A stretch of 64,000 nucleotides of DNA from Pseudomonadota bacterium. Lineage in GTDB: Bacteria; Pseudomonadota; Gammaproteobacteria; Burkholderiales; Burkholderiaceae_B. This document shows positions 44,140 through 52,904 of the stretch, in pieces. The notes under the pieces were generated by a model. That model had not been told where the DNA came from. It worked only from the letters and a program-made list of their open reading frames with translations, and made no database searches. The translations under genes were made by a program, and so were the position numbers. Where the stretch lies: positions 62,001-126,000 of the forward strand of contig JAEWHK010000039.1 in NCBI GenBank assembly GCA_023387815.1. Reading direction: 5' to 3'. How positions within the stretch are numbered: position 1 is the stretch's first letter; each line of letters starts with the position of its first letter.

Positions 44140-44850
44140 TCAGTGAAGTGAGGCATCCGATTCCCGGCTCTTGTCCTCGCCCTCGGGCTTTTCAGCTTCA
44201 CCGGCATATCGCCAATATCTGAGCGGCACACATGTTTTCAGTCTTTCAAACATCTTGCCGATCAGGATTTCACTGAACGAATCCCCCGTATTCATGGCAA
44301 TATCAATCGTCGCATCTGCCTGCAACTGGGCCATGTGATCATGGGCTTCGCGCGCCCGATTTGACGGTACGACAAGATCACGATCTGCGTGCAGCAAATG
44401 AATCGTAGTATCCAAAGAAAGCTCCAGTGGATAAGCCGGAAATCTGGCACCAAATGTGATCAGTCGGCTTGCGACCGGCTCGTCAAGGAGCGTGAGACCG
44501 AGTACAAGATTACCGGCCAGCCCCACTCCGATCACCGCAGTGGCTTCACTGAGCACACCGTGAGTTCTCTGACTGCTGCGGATATCCTGCTCAAGTGCCT
44601 GTATGCCGGCACCCAGACGCGAGGCAAGATTGGCGTCCGGTTCGCCTTCCTCGGGATTAAGCCACTTCGAGTCTTCGCCCAGTTCAATAGTCGACATCTG
44701 TATTACCGCGTCTGGAAATTCTGAGCGGATGGCACCTAGTAGAAACGGCATATTGGTGGCCTGGAAACTTTCGTCATGCAGGATGAAAAAGAGCTGGCCG
44801 TGAGCCTCACCTTCCGGGAGAAGAATCTGGGAAGTGTTTATTTCCGTCAT
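44140..44850 (-). CDS. YpfH-like alpha/beta-hydrolase-fold protein lacking the catalytic Ser and His
   Basis: A 236-residue cytoplasmic protein resembling the YpfH/carboxylesterase family in order and in the C-terminal half (TTIHLLHADRDLVVPSNRA.EAH, and MFERLKTCVPLRYW close to YpfH's ..HLRYTIPKHYF). Where esterases have GFSQG the protein reads IGVGLAGNLVLGL, with no serine at the elbow; where they have LGHAID it reads NTGDSFSE. The acidic residue (ADRD) is kept. It may be a non-catalytic paralogue. The ATG at 44848-44850 has a GGAG site. Divergent from the YqeY gene, 62 bp between starts. Confidence 0.65.
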   Translation of the reverse strand: MTEINTSQILLPEGEAHGQLFFILHDESFQATNMPFLLGAIRSEFPDAVIQMSTIELGEDSKWLNPEEGEPDANLASRLGAGIQALEQDIRSSQRTHGVLSEATAVIGVGLAGNLVLGLTLLDEPVASRLITFGARFPAYPLELSLDTTIHLLHADRDLVVPSNRAREAHDHMAQLQADATIDIAMNTGDSFSEILIGKMFERLKTCVPLRYWRYAGEAEKPEGEDKSRESDASLH

Positions 44851-44912
44851 ATATGTCTCCGAAAAAGTTATGCCATAATATGTCTCTAATCTTACCATTC
44901 CGGAATCAATCC

Positions 44913-45374
44913 ATGTCGTCTTCCATTAAAGTCGCTATATCTGATGCCGTCAAAGAGGCCATGCGCGCCAAACAGACGGCCAGACTGGGTACCCTGCGTT
45001 TTTTGCAGGCTGCCATCAAACAGAAAGAAATTGATGACCGCGTAGAATTGAGTGATGATCAGGTACTGGCCATCATCGAGAAACAGGTCAAACAACGCAA
45101 AGAGTCCATTGCCGCCTTTGAAAGCGCCGGGCGTACAGAAACGGCCGAGGCCGAGAAAGCGGAACTTGAAGTCCTTAAGGAATTTCTGCCTGAAGAGGCG
45201 TCAGAGCAGGAAGTGCAGGAGGCGGTGGATGCGGCCCTCACGCAGGTCACAGCAGACGGTGTAACCGGGCCGGCAGTCATGGGCAAGGCCATGGCAATTC
45301 TGAAGCAGAAACTCGCTGGCCGCACAGATATGGCCGAGCTCTCAAAACGACTGAAAGACCGGCTGAAACCCTGA
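44913..45374 (+). CDS. GatB/YqeY domain protein
   Basis: A 153-residue YqeY-family protein: helical domain with homology to the tRNA-binding tail domain of GatB, the subunit of Asp/Glu-tRNA amidotransferase. Seen: AMRAKQTARLGTLRFLQAAIKQKEID near the N-terminus, QRKESIAAFE and LEVLKEFLPEEASEQEVQEAVDAAL in the middle, and GKAMAILKQKLAGRTDMAELSK at the end, the classical family pattern. The function of free-standing YqeY is unclear. In many bacteria it is near rpsU and dnaG, but not here. Confidence 0.92.
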   Translation: MSSSIKVAISDAVKEAMRAKQTARLGTLRFLQAAIKQKEIDDRVELSDDQVLAIIEKQVKQRKESIAAFESAGRTETAEAEKAELEVLKEFLPEEASEQEVQEAVDAALTQVTADGVTGPAVMGKAMAILKQKLAGRTDMAELSKRLKDRLKP

Positions 45375-45526
45375 GCCATCGCATGCGGACCGCAAATGGA
45401 ATTCTCCGGCTGCGGCCCGCGAAAATCTCACCTCCGGTTTTTTCGTTCTGAAAATTCCCGTCCCTCATTTATCTTCCTCAGCGCTATGGTCGAGAACTCA
45501 GCAACGCCATTGGACAGCGCGACGAT

Positions 45527-46591
45527 CTATAGCAATGACATCTGAATTTCTTCGTCCTGAACTTCAGCAAAAGTACTAACCCCCAGGCCGAGCAGCCGAT
45601 ATTGCATGCGTCGTTTTTGCGGATCGATACGCGAAAGCAATGCTGCTGCGGCCTGTCTGACGTCATCGACGGAGTACAGCGGACTTGAATATGTCTGAGA
45701 GCGCGTCAGAATTTTGAATGATGCGGTTTTCAGCTTGAGTGTCACAGTCCGGCCAAACTTGCGTTTGCGAAGAATCTGATCCCACAGCTTGCCGGCAATC
45801 GCATCCAGTGGTGCATTCAGCTGCTGAAACGACAGATCACGATCAAAAGTCGTTTCGGTGGAGATCTGCTGTGATTCCTGATTCCCGTCCACTTCACGCA
45901 GATCAATACCACGCGCCAGTTCATATAACCGTCTTCCATGCTTGCCAAAATGAAAAGACAGTTCCCATTCGCTGCGCAGACGCAAATCGCCCACTGTTCT
46001 CATCTGCAAACGGTGAAACTTTGCCAGCGTTACACGACCTACGCCAGGTATTTTTTCCAGTGGCAGTTCCTGCAGAAACTGCTCGACCTTGGAAGGGGGA
46101 ATGACACACATGCCATTGGGTTTGTTCCAGTCTGACGCAATCTTGGCAAGAAATTTATTTGGCGCAATGCCGGCAGAAGCCGTCAGCGATGTCTGACGAA
46201 AAATCTCTTCACGAATGCGACGCGCAACCTCTGTTGCCGACGCAATATTTTTATGGTTGGTGGTGACATCAAGATAAGCCTCATCCAGTGACAACGGCTC
46301 GATACGATCCGTGTATTGCAGAAAAATGGATCGAACCTGGCGTGAAACATCACGATACAAGGTGAAGTTGGGAGAGATATAAACGGCATGCGGGCACAAT
46401 TCGCGCGCCCGCCTGACCGACATGGCTGAGCGCAGACCATATTTTCGCGCTTCATAGGACGCAGCGACGATCACAGAACGAATACTGTCCCAGGCGACAA
46501 CAACAGGCAGCCCCTTGAGTTGCGGATTCTCGCGCAATTCAACAGAAGCATAAAACGCATCCATATCGATATGGACAATTTTTCTTGTCAT
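45527..46591 (-). CDS. dinB: DNA polymerase IV (Y family)
   Basis: DinB is a translesion polymerase that bypasses minor-groove lesions and is SOS-induced in many bacteria. The 354 residues have the catalytic acidic motifs HIDMDAFYASVE (Asp8) and SLDEAYLDVT (Asp and Glu at about 103-104), the helix-hairpin-helix IPGVGRVTLAKF, and the little-finger domain (about 240-350) with YSSPLYSVDDVRQAAAALL. It ends IQMSLL; the usual QLxLF clamp-binding motif appears as this variant. No clear LexA box was seen in the 77 bp upstream shared with the small lipoprotein gene. Confidence 0.95.
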   Translation of the reverse strand: MTRKIVHIDMDAFYASVELRENPQLKGLPVVVAWDSIRSVIVAASYEARKYGLRSAMSVRRARELCPHAVYISPNFTLYRDVSRQVRSIFLQYTDRIEPLSLDEAYLDVTTNHKNIASATEVARRIREEIFRQTSLTASAGIAPNKFLAKIASDWNKPNGMCVIPPSKVEQFLQELPLEKIPGVGRVTLAKFHRLQMRTVGDLRLRSEWELSFHFGKHGRRLYELARGIDLREVDGNQESQQISTETTFDRDLSFQQLNAPLDAIAGKLWDQILRKRKFGRTVTLKLKTASFKILTRSQTYSSPLYSVDDVRQAAAALLSRIDPQKRRMQYRLLGLGVSTFAEVQDEEIQMSLL

Positions 46592-46668
46592 GGATCGGAA
46601 CGTCCAGTTCGTATTACAATGCTATTGTAGCCATTCCGGTCACATCCCATTCCAGGTACACATTCATC

Positions 46669-46800
46669 ATGCAAAAATTCGTAGCGTTGACTGCTATTGT
46701 TCTTCTTCTCGCCGGCTGTGGCGTCCGTCAGGGCTACTACCAAGGAGCACCCGCCGTGCCCGCTGACGCACCTCCTCCAACTTCCCTGCTTTCACAATAA
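46669..46800 (+). CDS. Very small lipoprotein, 43 aa
   Basis: MQKFVALTAIVLLLAGCGVR is a lipoprotein signal with lipobox LAGC (Cys17). Only 26 residues of mature protein follow, with a Tyr-Tyr and several prolines (YYQGAP, DAPPPTSLLSQ). The short Cys-Gly...Tyr..P arrangement recalls LptM-type small lipoproteins (motif CGxKGxLYxP), which assist LptD maturation, but the match is loose. Its stop is 6 bp before the next gene, suggesting a two-gene unit. Divergent from dinB. Confidence 0.65.
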   Translation: MQKFVALTAIVLLLAGCGVRQGYYQGAPAVPADAPPPTSLLSQ

Positions 46801-46806
46801 GCTGTC

Positions 46807-47157
46807 ATGAACGAACCAGGCATTCAAACAAGTCTCTTACGTCCGCTGCACCAGGGCGTGCAGATCTCGGCAGAGGTCAACGGTCTTGTGCTGGATATTT
46901 ATCTTGTGGTCGCTGCGGTCGACTTCGATCAAATCCCTGCTATTGTTCCTGCCGAGCGTTTCGAACAGGAAGGCCAGATCCATATTGCCAGTCTTGGTCT
47001 GGAAGACGAACCTGTGGAAGACGAAATGGAGTCCATCCTGGCGAATATGGACTCAGGTGATACGGTCCTTTTTTTCTGTGCCGACACGCAAGCCTACAAC
47101 GTAGCGCTTGATTTCGTGAATTATTCGGGCGATCGGCAATTTCTGCCTGTAAGCTGA
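46807..47157 (+). CDS. Hypothetical protein, 116 aa
   Basis: No family recognised. The protein is acidic, without signal peptide or membrane segment. It is predicted mixed alpha/beta: strand-like ISAEVNGLVLDIYLVVAAV, an acidic helix EDEPVEDEMESILANMD, then TVLFFCADTQAYNVALDFVNY. It starts 6 bp after the small lipoprotein gene. Its last 105 bp overlap, on the opposite strand, the 3' end of the helicase gene; one of the two 3' ends may be an extension. Confidence 0.6.
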   Translation: MNEPGIQTSLLRPLHQGVQISAEVNGLVLDIYLVVAAVDFDQIPAIVPAERFEQEGQIHIASLGLEDEPVEDEMESILANMDSGDTVLFFCADTQAYNVALDFVNYSGDRQFLPVS

Positions 47158-49464
47158 AAGACTCGTCCGCCAGCTCCGCCTATCGTGCCTGCGGATGTGC
47201 TTTTTGTTTTCCTTAAGCAGTTCCGTGACAAAGATCGATAATCTGTTCTCCTCGTCGGGGACGAGCAGCCAGAGACGCTTTCTGGCGCGGGTCATTGCCA
47301 CATAAAAAAGTCTGCGCTCATCGGCAAACGCAAAGTCTTCTTGTGGCGGCAGAAACTGCTCTCTCACGGGATCAATCGGCTTTTCGGATGGAAAGCCGTA
47401 TACGCCCTGCTCCATATTCAGGATCAGCACATAATCGGCTTCAAGTCCTTTGGAAGCATGCACAGTGCTGGACTGAATCTGCAACATCGGGTAGCGTCTG
47501 CCGAATTCTGTCAACAGCGATTGTGCAGGCAGCAAGTGCGAAAATCGCGCCAGTATCAGAACTGTGAATTTCAATTGGCATACCGCTGCATTGCTATTGC
47601 TTGCGGCGTCAATACGGTCCGAACGAACCGATGCGGCTTTTGAAGCCTCCTCCTGAAGCCGTGAAAGAATGGACGGAAGTCCCTGAGCTTGAATTGCAAT
47701 TGTGATAACCGGTACACCACCTGGCTTGACGGCGTAGAGCTTCTTCGAATTCTGAAACGCATTTTTCATCAGAAACCGGCTGCTGATCTGGCAAAGATCC
47801 TGATTAAAACGAAAGGTACAGCTCAATGGGATCAGTCGAAATTGAGGATGTACCCGTTCACCAAACTGCGTGCAGTAGCGAATGTCGCTGCCGGCAAAGC
47901 GGTAGATGGCCTGCCAGTCATCACCCACGCAAAACAGTCGTATACCCGGTTGTTGCGCCAGCATGGCCGCAATCAGGGCGTACCGGTGGGACGAGATATC
48001 CTGAAACTCGTCGATAAGAATGTCCCGCCACGGAATCTGGAAACGCCCTTCCTTCACATACTGTGTGGCTCGCGAAATCATTCCGTCAAAATCAATTTCA
48101 CCTCGATCCCGAATATAGGCATCATAGGCATGTACGAGTGGTTCCAGCATCGACAGCACATAGCGGTTCATTCGCTCAACAGCAGGATCCGACCATGCGT
48201 TTGTACCAGACCCGGCATTCACAATGTCAGCCCTGGTTTTAGCGAGCCGATACAAAGGCAGCAGATCTGCCAGCATCTCCAGTAAGGCCTCCCATCTTTC
48301 CGAACCCATCAGCATCGACAGGCAGTCACTTGCCGATACCAGGGACTTCTTCCACCAGGCGTTGGCGTCTGAGTTCGCCTTTTCGACAGCGGGGCCAGTA
48401 ACCGGGACATCCGGGAAGCTATTCAGGTGGCCTCGCTGCTGATGCAATGTACGATTCAGATACTGGATAAGCGATCCTATATCTGCAGCAGATGTCGAGG
48501 ACTCCCACAATTGAATATATTGCGTGCCATAGCGATGATGAATGTCTGATAGACGGACCGCGAGCTGGCGTACCTCAAGGGGCGCGTCGTTTTGTTCAAC
48601 ATAATCGAAAACATCGACATACACATGGATATCTGGAAGAAAAAAACTCGCCCGGTACGGCATTCGTTTAGTCAGATAGACTTCCTGCGGATAATGCGCA
48701 AGATAGTGGTACACAAAACCCAACAGACTGAAGGCATTGGCAACCAGGCATTCTAAGGGATTGCGCATCAGTTCACCTCTGAGCGAACGTAAGGGCCGCG
48801 ACGCAAACGATGCCAGATAGGCATCACGACTGACATACTCGCCGGACAACGACAGACGTGGTTCGACGCTTGCAAAATACTCAATAAGCAGGCGTGCATA
48901 GTCATCGGATCGTTCCATGCATTGTCGAATCTGCTCATCCAGAAAACGGCGCACCGTTTCAGGCTGCGTGCAGAAACAGGTAATTTGGGGACGTTTCTGT
49001 TCAACCTGCGTGACGATTTGCAGACCCAGACTATGGAATGTGCTGGCTACAAAACCATCAACCGAAAGTCGATCTGCCAGCCGTCTGTGCAGTCTGTCCT
49101 GTATCTCCAGGGCCGCCGCGCGTGCAAAAGCCAGGCACAGGATTTCCTCTGGTGACGCCAGGTCATTGGCCAACAGGAACGCCACGCGCCCGGTCAAGGT
49201 ACTGGTTTTACCTGTCCCCGCCCCGGCCAGCACAAGTGTTGCTGCTGCATCCGATACACAGGCGCGGCGTTGCTCCTGGGTCAGCGGCGTACTCTCTATG
49301 ACATCAAACAACCCGGCATAGTCCACCAGCCATTGCGCCTCTGTTTCGGTCATATCGACGCCGGCTACGGTCTCGCTCGTATTAACACCGGCCTGCGTCT
49401 CGTTGATATCTACGCTGGCTTCTGTGTCTCGACTATCAACACTTCCTTGTACTTTGGTTTGCAT
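47053..49464 (-). CDS. HelD-like (helicase IV) UvrD-family DNA helicase
   Basis: An 803-residue superfamily 1 helicase. Walker A is LVLAGAGTGKTSTLTGRVAF (about residues 76-95). The context EILCLAFARAAALEIQDRL...ASTFHSLGLQIV and later DILIDEFQDISSHRYALIAA (motif II), FCVGDDWQAIYRFAGSDI (III) and VHASKGLEADYVLIL/ERRLFYVAMTRARKRLW (V/VI) follow E. coli helicase IV closely. The N-terminus bears four 9-residue repeats. A ~300-residue region between motifs Ia and II is larger than in HelD. The core ends near FVTELLKENKK; the remaining ~45 basic residues overlap the hypothetical gene on the other strand. The ribosome site is close to the ATG, so a start at the internal Met38 is possible. Confidence 0.88.
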   Translation of the reverse strand: MQTKVQGSVDSRDTEASVDINETQAGVNTSETVAGVDMTETEAQWLVDYAGLFDVIESTPLTQEQRRACVSDAAATLVLAGAGTGKTSTLTGRVAFLLANDLASPEEILCLAFARAAALEIQDRLHRRLADRLSVDGFVASTFHSLGLQIVTQVEQKRPQITCFCTQPETVRRFLDEQIRQCMERSDDYARLLIEYFASVEPRLSLSGEYVSRDAYLASFASRPLRSLRGELMRNPLECLVANAFSLLGFVYHYLAHYPQEVYLTKRMPYRASFFLPDIHVYVDVFDYVEQNDAPLEVRQLAVRLSDIHHRYGTQYIQLWESSTSAADIGSLIQYLNRTLHQQRGHLNSFPDVPVTGPAVEKANSDANAWWKKSLVSASDCLSMLMGSERWEALLEMLADLLPLYRLAKTRADIVNAGSGTNAWSDPAVERMNRYVLSMLEPLVHAYDAYIRDRGEIDFDGMISRATQYVKEGRFQIPWRDILIDEFQDISSHRYALIAAMLAQQPGIRLFCVGDDWQAIYRFAGSDIRYCTQFGERVHPQFRLIPLSCTFRFNQDLCQISSRFLMKNAFQNSKKLYAVKPGGVPVITIAIQAQGLPSILSRLQEEASKAASVRSDRIDAASNSNAAVCQLKFTVLILARFSHLLPAQSLLTEFGRRYPMLQIQSSTVHASKGLEADYVLILNMEQGVYGFPSEKPIDPVREQFLPPQEDFAFADERRLFYVAMTRARKRLWLLVPDEENRLSIFVTELLKENKKHIRRHDRRSWRTSLSAYRQKLPIARIIHEIKRYVVGLRVGTEKKDRIT
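49333..49440 (-). repeat. Four 27-bp repeats coding nonapeptides in the helicase N-terminus
   Basis: Residues 9-44 of the helicase read VDSRDTEAS, VDINETQAG, VNTSETVAG, VDMTETEAQ: four diverged copies of a V-D-x-x-E-T-x-A-G unit, encoded by 27-bp tandem repeats. They lie before the helicase domain proper. Confidence 0.8.
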
Positions 49465-49817
49465 ACTCCCTGGATCGAAAAAATGACCATTCCTAAGCTT
49501 AATATGGCCATTTCACGCAGTGACGGGTAAAGGGATGCGCCGATCCATGAGGAATTCAACGAATGCGATGGGCAAACTCGCCATTGCTCCGCCTTCAGTC
49601 ACACTAGCCATCACAAGTGTTGTATGAATCCCACGTTGCGATGACCAGACATACCTCCTGCTACAGGTAATTCTGCAGACAAAATAAAAACCGGTAACGT
49701 GAAAACGCTACCGGTTCGTTTTATACCTACAGGGCTACACACCCTGCGAGTATAAGGTCTCTACTGCTTCACTGTCGCCAGGCGAACGCTCCGCCCCGCG
49801 TATGTGCTACCCTTAAA
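49465..49817. other. Non-coding gap of 353 bp with terminator and hairpins
   Basis: No convincing gene. It holds the helicase upstream region, a terminator at 49681-49716 and a CAGGG/CCCTG hairpin near 49728-49744. On the minus strand an AGGAGGT followed directly by an ATG starts a 13-codon frame whose TGA overlaps the ATG of a 32-codon frame (about 49527-49625). It has no recognisable relative and is not called as a gene. Confidence 0.5.
49681..49716 (-). terminator. Terminator, stronger on the minus strand
   Basis: AACCGGTAACG (49689-49699) and CGCTACCGGTT (49706-49716) form an 11-bp stem with one mismatch; the minus strand continues TTTTATTTT, the plus strand CGTTTTAT. It would end the transcript of the secreted-protein gene at 49818. 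Confidence 0.75.
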
Positions 49818-50249
49818 TCAGGGACGTGGACGAGACAGATCCTGTACAGGCGCTGTACCATCCTGCATTGGCACTGGCTGACCAGGCGCCGCTTGAGTGG
49901 CTGGTGCAGGCGGTGGTGTGACAGGCTGAACACCGGCAGGCACCGGACGGCCATCAGGACCGATCACTGTTGTCTGGGAAGTACCAGTCACAGGAACCTG
50001 ACCCGCTGGTACAGTCTGTACCTGCGCGTTTTGCTGTTGAGCCTGTTCTGGTGTCACAGGCACTGTTGTTTCAGTCATACGCAGCGTAGGTTCAACATAC
50101 ATATCCTGAGATTTCGCCCAGGCTGAACGGGTATCCTTTGCCTCGCCCAGTGCATGACGGGACAGATTGTCAGAAGGCTTAGCAGCATGTGCGTTGACAG
50201 AGGCCGCAGTTGCGAGAACGATCATAGCGGGAACGAGAATTTTTTTCAT
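49818..50249 (-). CDS. Hypothetical secreted Pro/Gln-rich protein, 143 aa
   Basis: No function recognised. A signal peptide (MKKILVPAMIVLATAASVNA, cleavage after AHA) is followed by a short ordered segment with SDNLSRHALGEAKDTRSAWAK and then a low-complexity region rich in Pro, Gln, Val and Thr (about residues 60-143) with PVPAG, PVTG and PPPAPA elements. It is probably an extended periplasmic or surface protein. It has its own terminator and an AT-rich upstream region of 240 bp shared with a divergent lipoprotein gene. Confidence 0.7.
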   Translation of the reverse strand: MKKILVPAMIVLATAASVNAHAAKPSDNLSRHALGEAKDTRSAWAKSQDMYVEPTLRMTETTVPVTPEQAQQQNAQVQTVPAGQVPVTGTSQTTVIGPDGRPVPAGVQPVTPPPAPATQAAPGQPVPMQDGTAPVQDLSRPRP

Positions 50250-50490
50250 AAAAGAACCCCTTTAATAAACATAAACAAAACTTATACGGCTTTCATATTA
50301 ACAACTGATACTCAAACGAATGTAACGGAATGCATAAAAATCAAACAGTTCGCTTATGGCCATACGCATGAGTGCGAACGTTCAATTCAATACGTTACAG
50401 GATATTCACTTACTACTATAACTGAATTTAATTAAAATGAAAGTGGGGATTAATAATCCGATACAATACAGCCAGTATAGGAGTTGTCGA

Positions 50491-50745
50491 ATGAAAAAAC
50501 TGTTATTGCTTCTCGTGCCCGTGGTTCTGGCCGGTTGTGCGTCCAGCGGGCTGGATGTCGTTGACCGTGGCAATTATGGGGTGAAATGTTCGCCTAATGC
50601 TCAGACGCCGCCAAACTGGGAAATGTGCATGCAGACCGCACAAAAAACTTGCGGATACCAGAAACCTGTGAATATTTCACAACACAATCCAACAGGTACC
50701 GGTACCGCTGAAGACACCTACTTCATGAATTTTCAGTGTCAGTAG
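50491..50745 (+). CDS. Small lipoprotein, 84 aa
   Basis: The frame is open upstream, but the ATG at 50491 follows an AGGAG site and begins a lipoprotein signal (MKKLLLLLVPVVLAGCASSG, Cys16). The mature part has four cysteines (VKCSPN, EMCMQTA, KTCGYQ, FQCQ), which could form two disulfides in the periplasm. No family is recognised. Its last 23 bp overlap the 3' end of the convergent methyltransferase gene. Confidence 0.75.
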   Translation: MKKLLLLLVPVVLAGCASSGLDVVDRGNYGVKCSPNAQTPPNWEMCMQTAQKTCGYQKPVNISQHNPTGTGTAEDTYFMNFQCQ

Positions 50746-52039
50746 GCACCAGGCACCACAGGCGAGTCGTCTCGCGCGCCCTCGCCTCATATAGCGGGTC
50801 TGAACGGTCTGTCGCACGACGGTGGCCCGGTCGCGCATCGTAAGTTGCGTGAACCTGCAGACCCGCAAGTTCGAATCTTGCCTGCAAAGCACCCTCAGCC
50901 CGTAACCCCAGCAGCTCGGCCAGATCAGACATGATCAGCCATATCTGTCCATCCGGCTCAAGATGAGCGCGCGCCTCTTGCAGAAACCCTTCAAGCACCT
51001 GCTCGTCCGGATCATATACGGCAGCATCCAGTGACGTGACCACTTTGCCGGGCAGCCACGGTGGATTGCAGATTAGCAGATCAGCCTTTCCGTCAGGAAA
51101 GAAGGCTTGCTTCTGAACCCGTACACAATGTTCCAGACCCAGCCTCTGAACATTCTCCTGTGCACACGCCACGGCAAGAGGTGACGAATCCGTGGCGATC
51201 ACCTGATTCACACCTTTTTTTGCCAGAAGGATGGCAAGGACACCGGTGCCCGTCCCAATATCGAACGCACAGTGGTGTCGACCCGGCAATGGGGCCTGCA
51301 TTACCAGGTCCAGGTACTCCGCTCGCGACGGCGAAAACACACCGTAATGTGGATGAATGCGAAAATCACAATTGGCAATGGGCACCCCTTTTCGTCGCCA
51401 TTCATAAGCGCCGATGATGCCCAGTAATTCTCTGAGAGAAATCAGCATGGGTAACTGCCGTGGCGCAAATACCTGGCTCATTGCCTGACCAACTTCAGGT
51501 GCGCGGCGCAGAGCGATGCCGTTATCTGCTTCGATCTGAATAAGCAACTGACCCAAAAGCCGAACACGCTGCGCCTGTTGCATGCGGTAGCGATGAAATC
51601 TCTCGGTGAGCGACAGCGTATGTGTCGAAGCCGGCGATTTCGCTTTCTTATCCAGCCGACGCGTCAATGCCTGCAATAGTTGTCGGGCATTCTGAAAATC
51701 TCCGCGCCATACCAGTGCGGACCCGGCACGCATTGACTTCAACGCCGCGTCAGCCGACCAGGTATCGTCTGCAAACAACAGCCTGTCTGGTGCACTAAAT
51801 CCCGCTTCCGAATGCCAAAGAACCGTACCCGACTCATCAGGCAGCGGTATTTTCGTAAAACTGTCAGCACTTTTGCCCGTATTGATATTCATCGGATTGA
51901 TTTCCATAGAGCCGCCCAGGGCGCCAGAGTCTGCATACGGACTGCATTTTGCCATAAATCCACCGTGGAGCGTCCCGCTTTCAATGATCAACGGATCTGG
52001 CGAAATCGGATCACATTGGTTTAAGGTCGACGGCTTCAT
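50723..52039 (-). CDS. Class I SAM-dependent methyltransferase with NPPW motif
   Basis: A 438-residue protein. The C-terminal half (about 220-400) is a Rossmann methyltransferase with motif I CAFDIGTGTGVLAILLAKKG, the post-I ATDSSPLAVACAQENV, and the N6/N5-type catalytic motif LLICNPPWLPGK, as in PrmC, RsmC and HemK-like enzymes that modify glutamine or adenine/guanine amino groups. The N-terminal half has no recognised domain. The target cannot be assigned. The start is uncertain: further in-frame ATGs lie about 28-50 codons in. Confidence 0.8.
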   Translation of the reverse strand: MKPSTLNQCDPISPDPLIIESGTLHGGFMAKCSPYADSGALGGSMEINPMNINTGKSADSFTKIPLPDESGTVLWHSEAGFSAPDRLLFADDTWSADAALKSMRAGSALVWRGDFQNARQLLQALTRRLDKKAKSPASTHTLSLTERFHRYRMQQAQRVRLLGQLLIQIEADNGIALRRAPEVGQAMSQVFAPRQLPMLISLRELLGIIGAYEWRRKGVPIANCDFRIHPHYGVFSPSRAEYLDLVMQAPLPGRHHCAFDIGTGTGVLAILLAKKGVNQVIATDSSPLAVACAQENVQRLGLEHCVRVQKQAFFPDGKADLLICNPPWLPGKVVTSLDAAVYDPDEQVLEGFLQEARAHLEPDGQIWLIMSDLAELLGLRAEGALQARFELAGLQVHATYDARPGHRRATDRSDPLYEARARETTRLWCLVPTDTENS

Positions 52040-52169
52040 ACGAATGAGCGGATTATTGCTTACTTACATTATTCTGAATACAGACGTGATAAATTAATAT
52101 CCTGATTTTGCGCTTTCGTTTTTCCTGGCGCTCCGGCGTCAGCCAACATATCAATGACAGGAGTTTTCA

Positions 52170-52751
52170 ATGTCCCCTATTTCAGGAAGTTTTCTGACCG
52201 CCGCACTCGTATTTGGTACGACATCTGTCGCCTTTGCTCAAACCGCCAATTATGAGGTTGAGCCCACTCACACATTTGTCACGGTTGAGGTCAAACACTT
52301 CGAAACGTCCACGCTGAGAATACGCTTTGAAGACGTTCAGGGTACCATTGCAGCGGATCCCAAAAAGAGTGAAGGTTCTGCCGATATCAAAATTCTTACG
52401 AAATCAATCAGCTCGGGAACCAAGGATTTCGACGACCATCTGAAGTCGCCTGATTTCTTTGACGTCGATAAATATCCGGAAATTACATTTGCCGGTAAAA
52501 AGTTTGACTACAAGGACGACAAACTTGCCTCGGTTGAAGGTGACCTGACGCTTCTGGGCAAAACGCTGCCTGTAACGCTTAACAATACCAATTACAACTG
52601 CTATTTCCAGCCGGTGCTGAAAAAGAACATCTGCGGTGGCGATTTCGAAACCAAAATTGAACGCAGCAAATGGGGAATGAATTGGGGAATTGACATGGGT
52701 GTTCCCGATGAGGTTCGTGTCCTCGTTCAGATCGAAGCCATCGTCAAATAG
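52170..52751 (+). CDS. YceI family periplasmic protein
   Basis: A 193-residue exported lipocalin-like protein that binds isoprenoid or fatty amphiphiles in relatives; in E. coli YceI is induced by high pH. Signal peptide cleavage is likely after AFA. The family pattern is intact: YEVEPTHTFVTVEVKHF at the mature start, RIRFEDVQGTIAADP, KDFDDHLKSPDFFDVDKYPEITF, VEGDLTLLGKTLPVTL, and a C-terminal SKWGMNWGIDMGVPDEVRVLVQIEA. An AGGAG site precedes the ATG. Confidence 0.95.
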   Translation: MSPISGSFLTAALVFGTTSVAFAQTANYEVEPTHTFVTVEVKHFETSTLRIRFEDVQGTIAADPKKSEGSADIKILTKSISSGTKDFDDHLKSPDFFDVDKYPEITFAGKKFDYKDDKLASVEGDLTLLGKTLPVTLNNTNYNCYFQPVLKKNICGGDFETKIERSKWGMNWGIDMGVPDEVRVLVQIEAIVK

Positions 52752-52904
52752 GATCACGGGCAGATAAATACATATGTAATATAGTGCCTGGCGGCACGGC
52801 TATTTCATCCATCATATTTTTCTAGGTACCTGTTCCGAAATTGTTTATACTCTGCGCAGGCAGGTTCCCATCAACGCAGCGTTGATTTTTCGGAAAAAAT
52901 AAAC

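Noticed and set aside
49527..49665. Two tiny coupled minus-strand frames (13 and 32 codons) after an AGGAGGT
   Set aside because: The ribosome site abuts the ATG without spacing, and neither product resembles anything known; noted only in the gap description.
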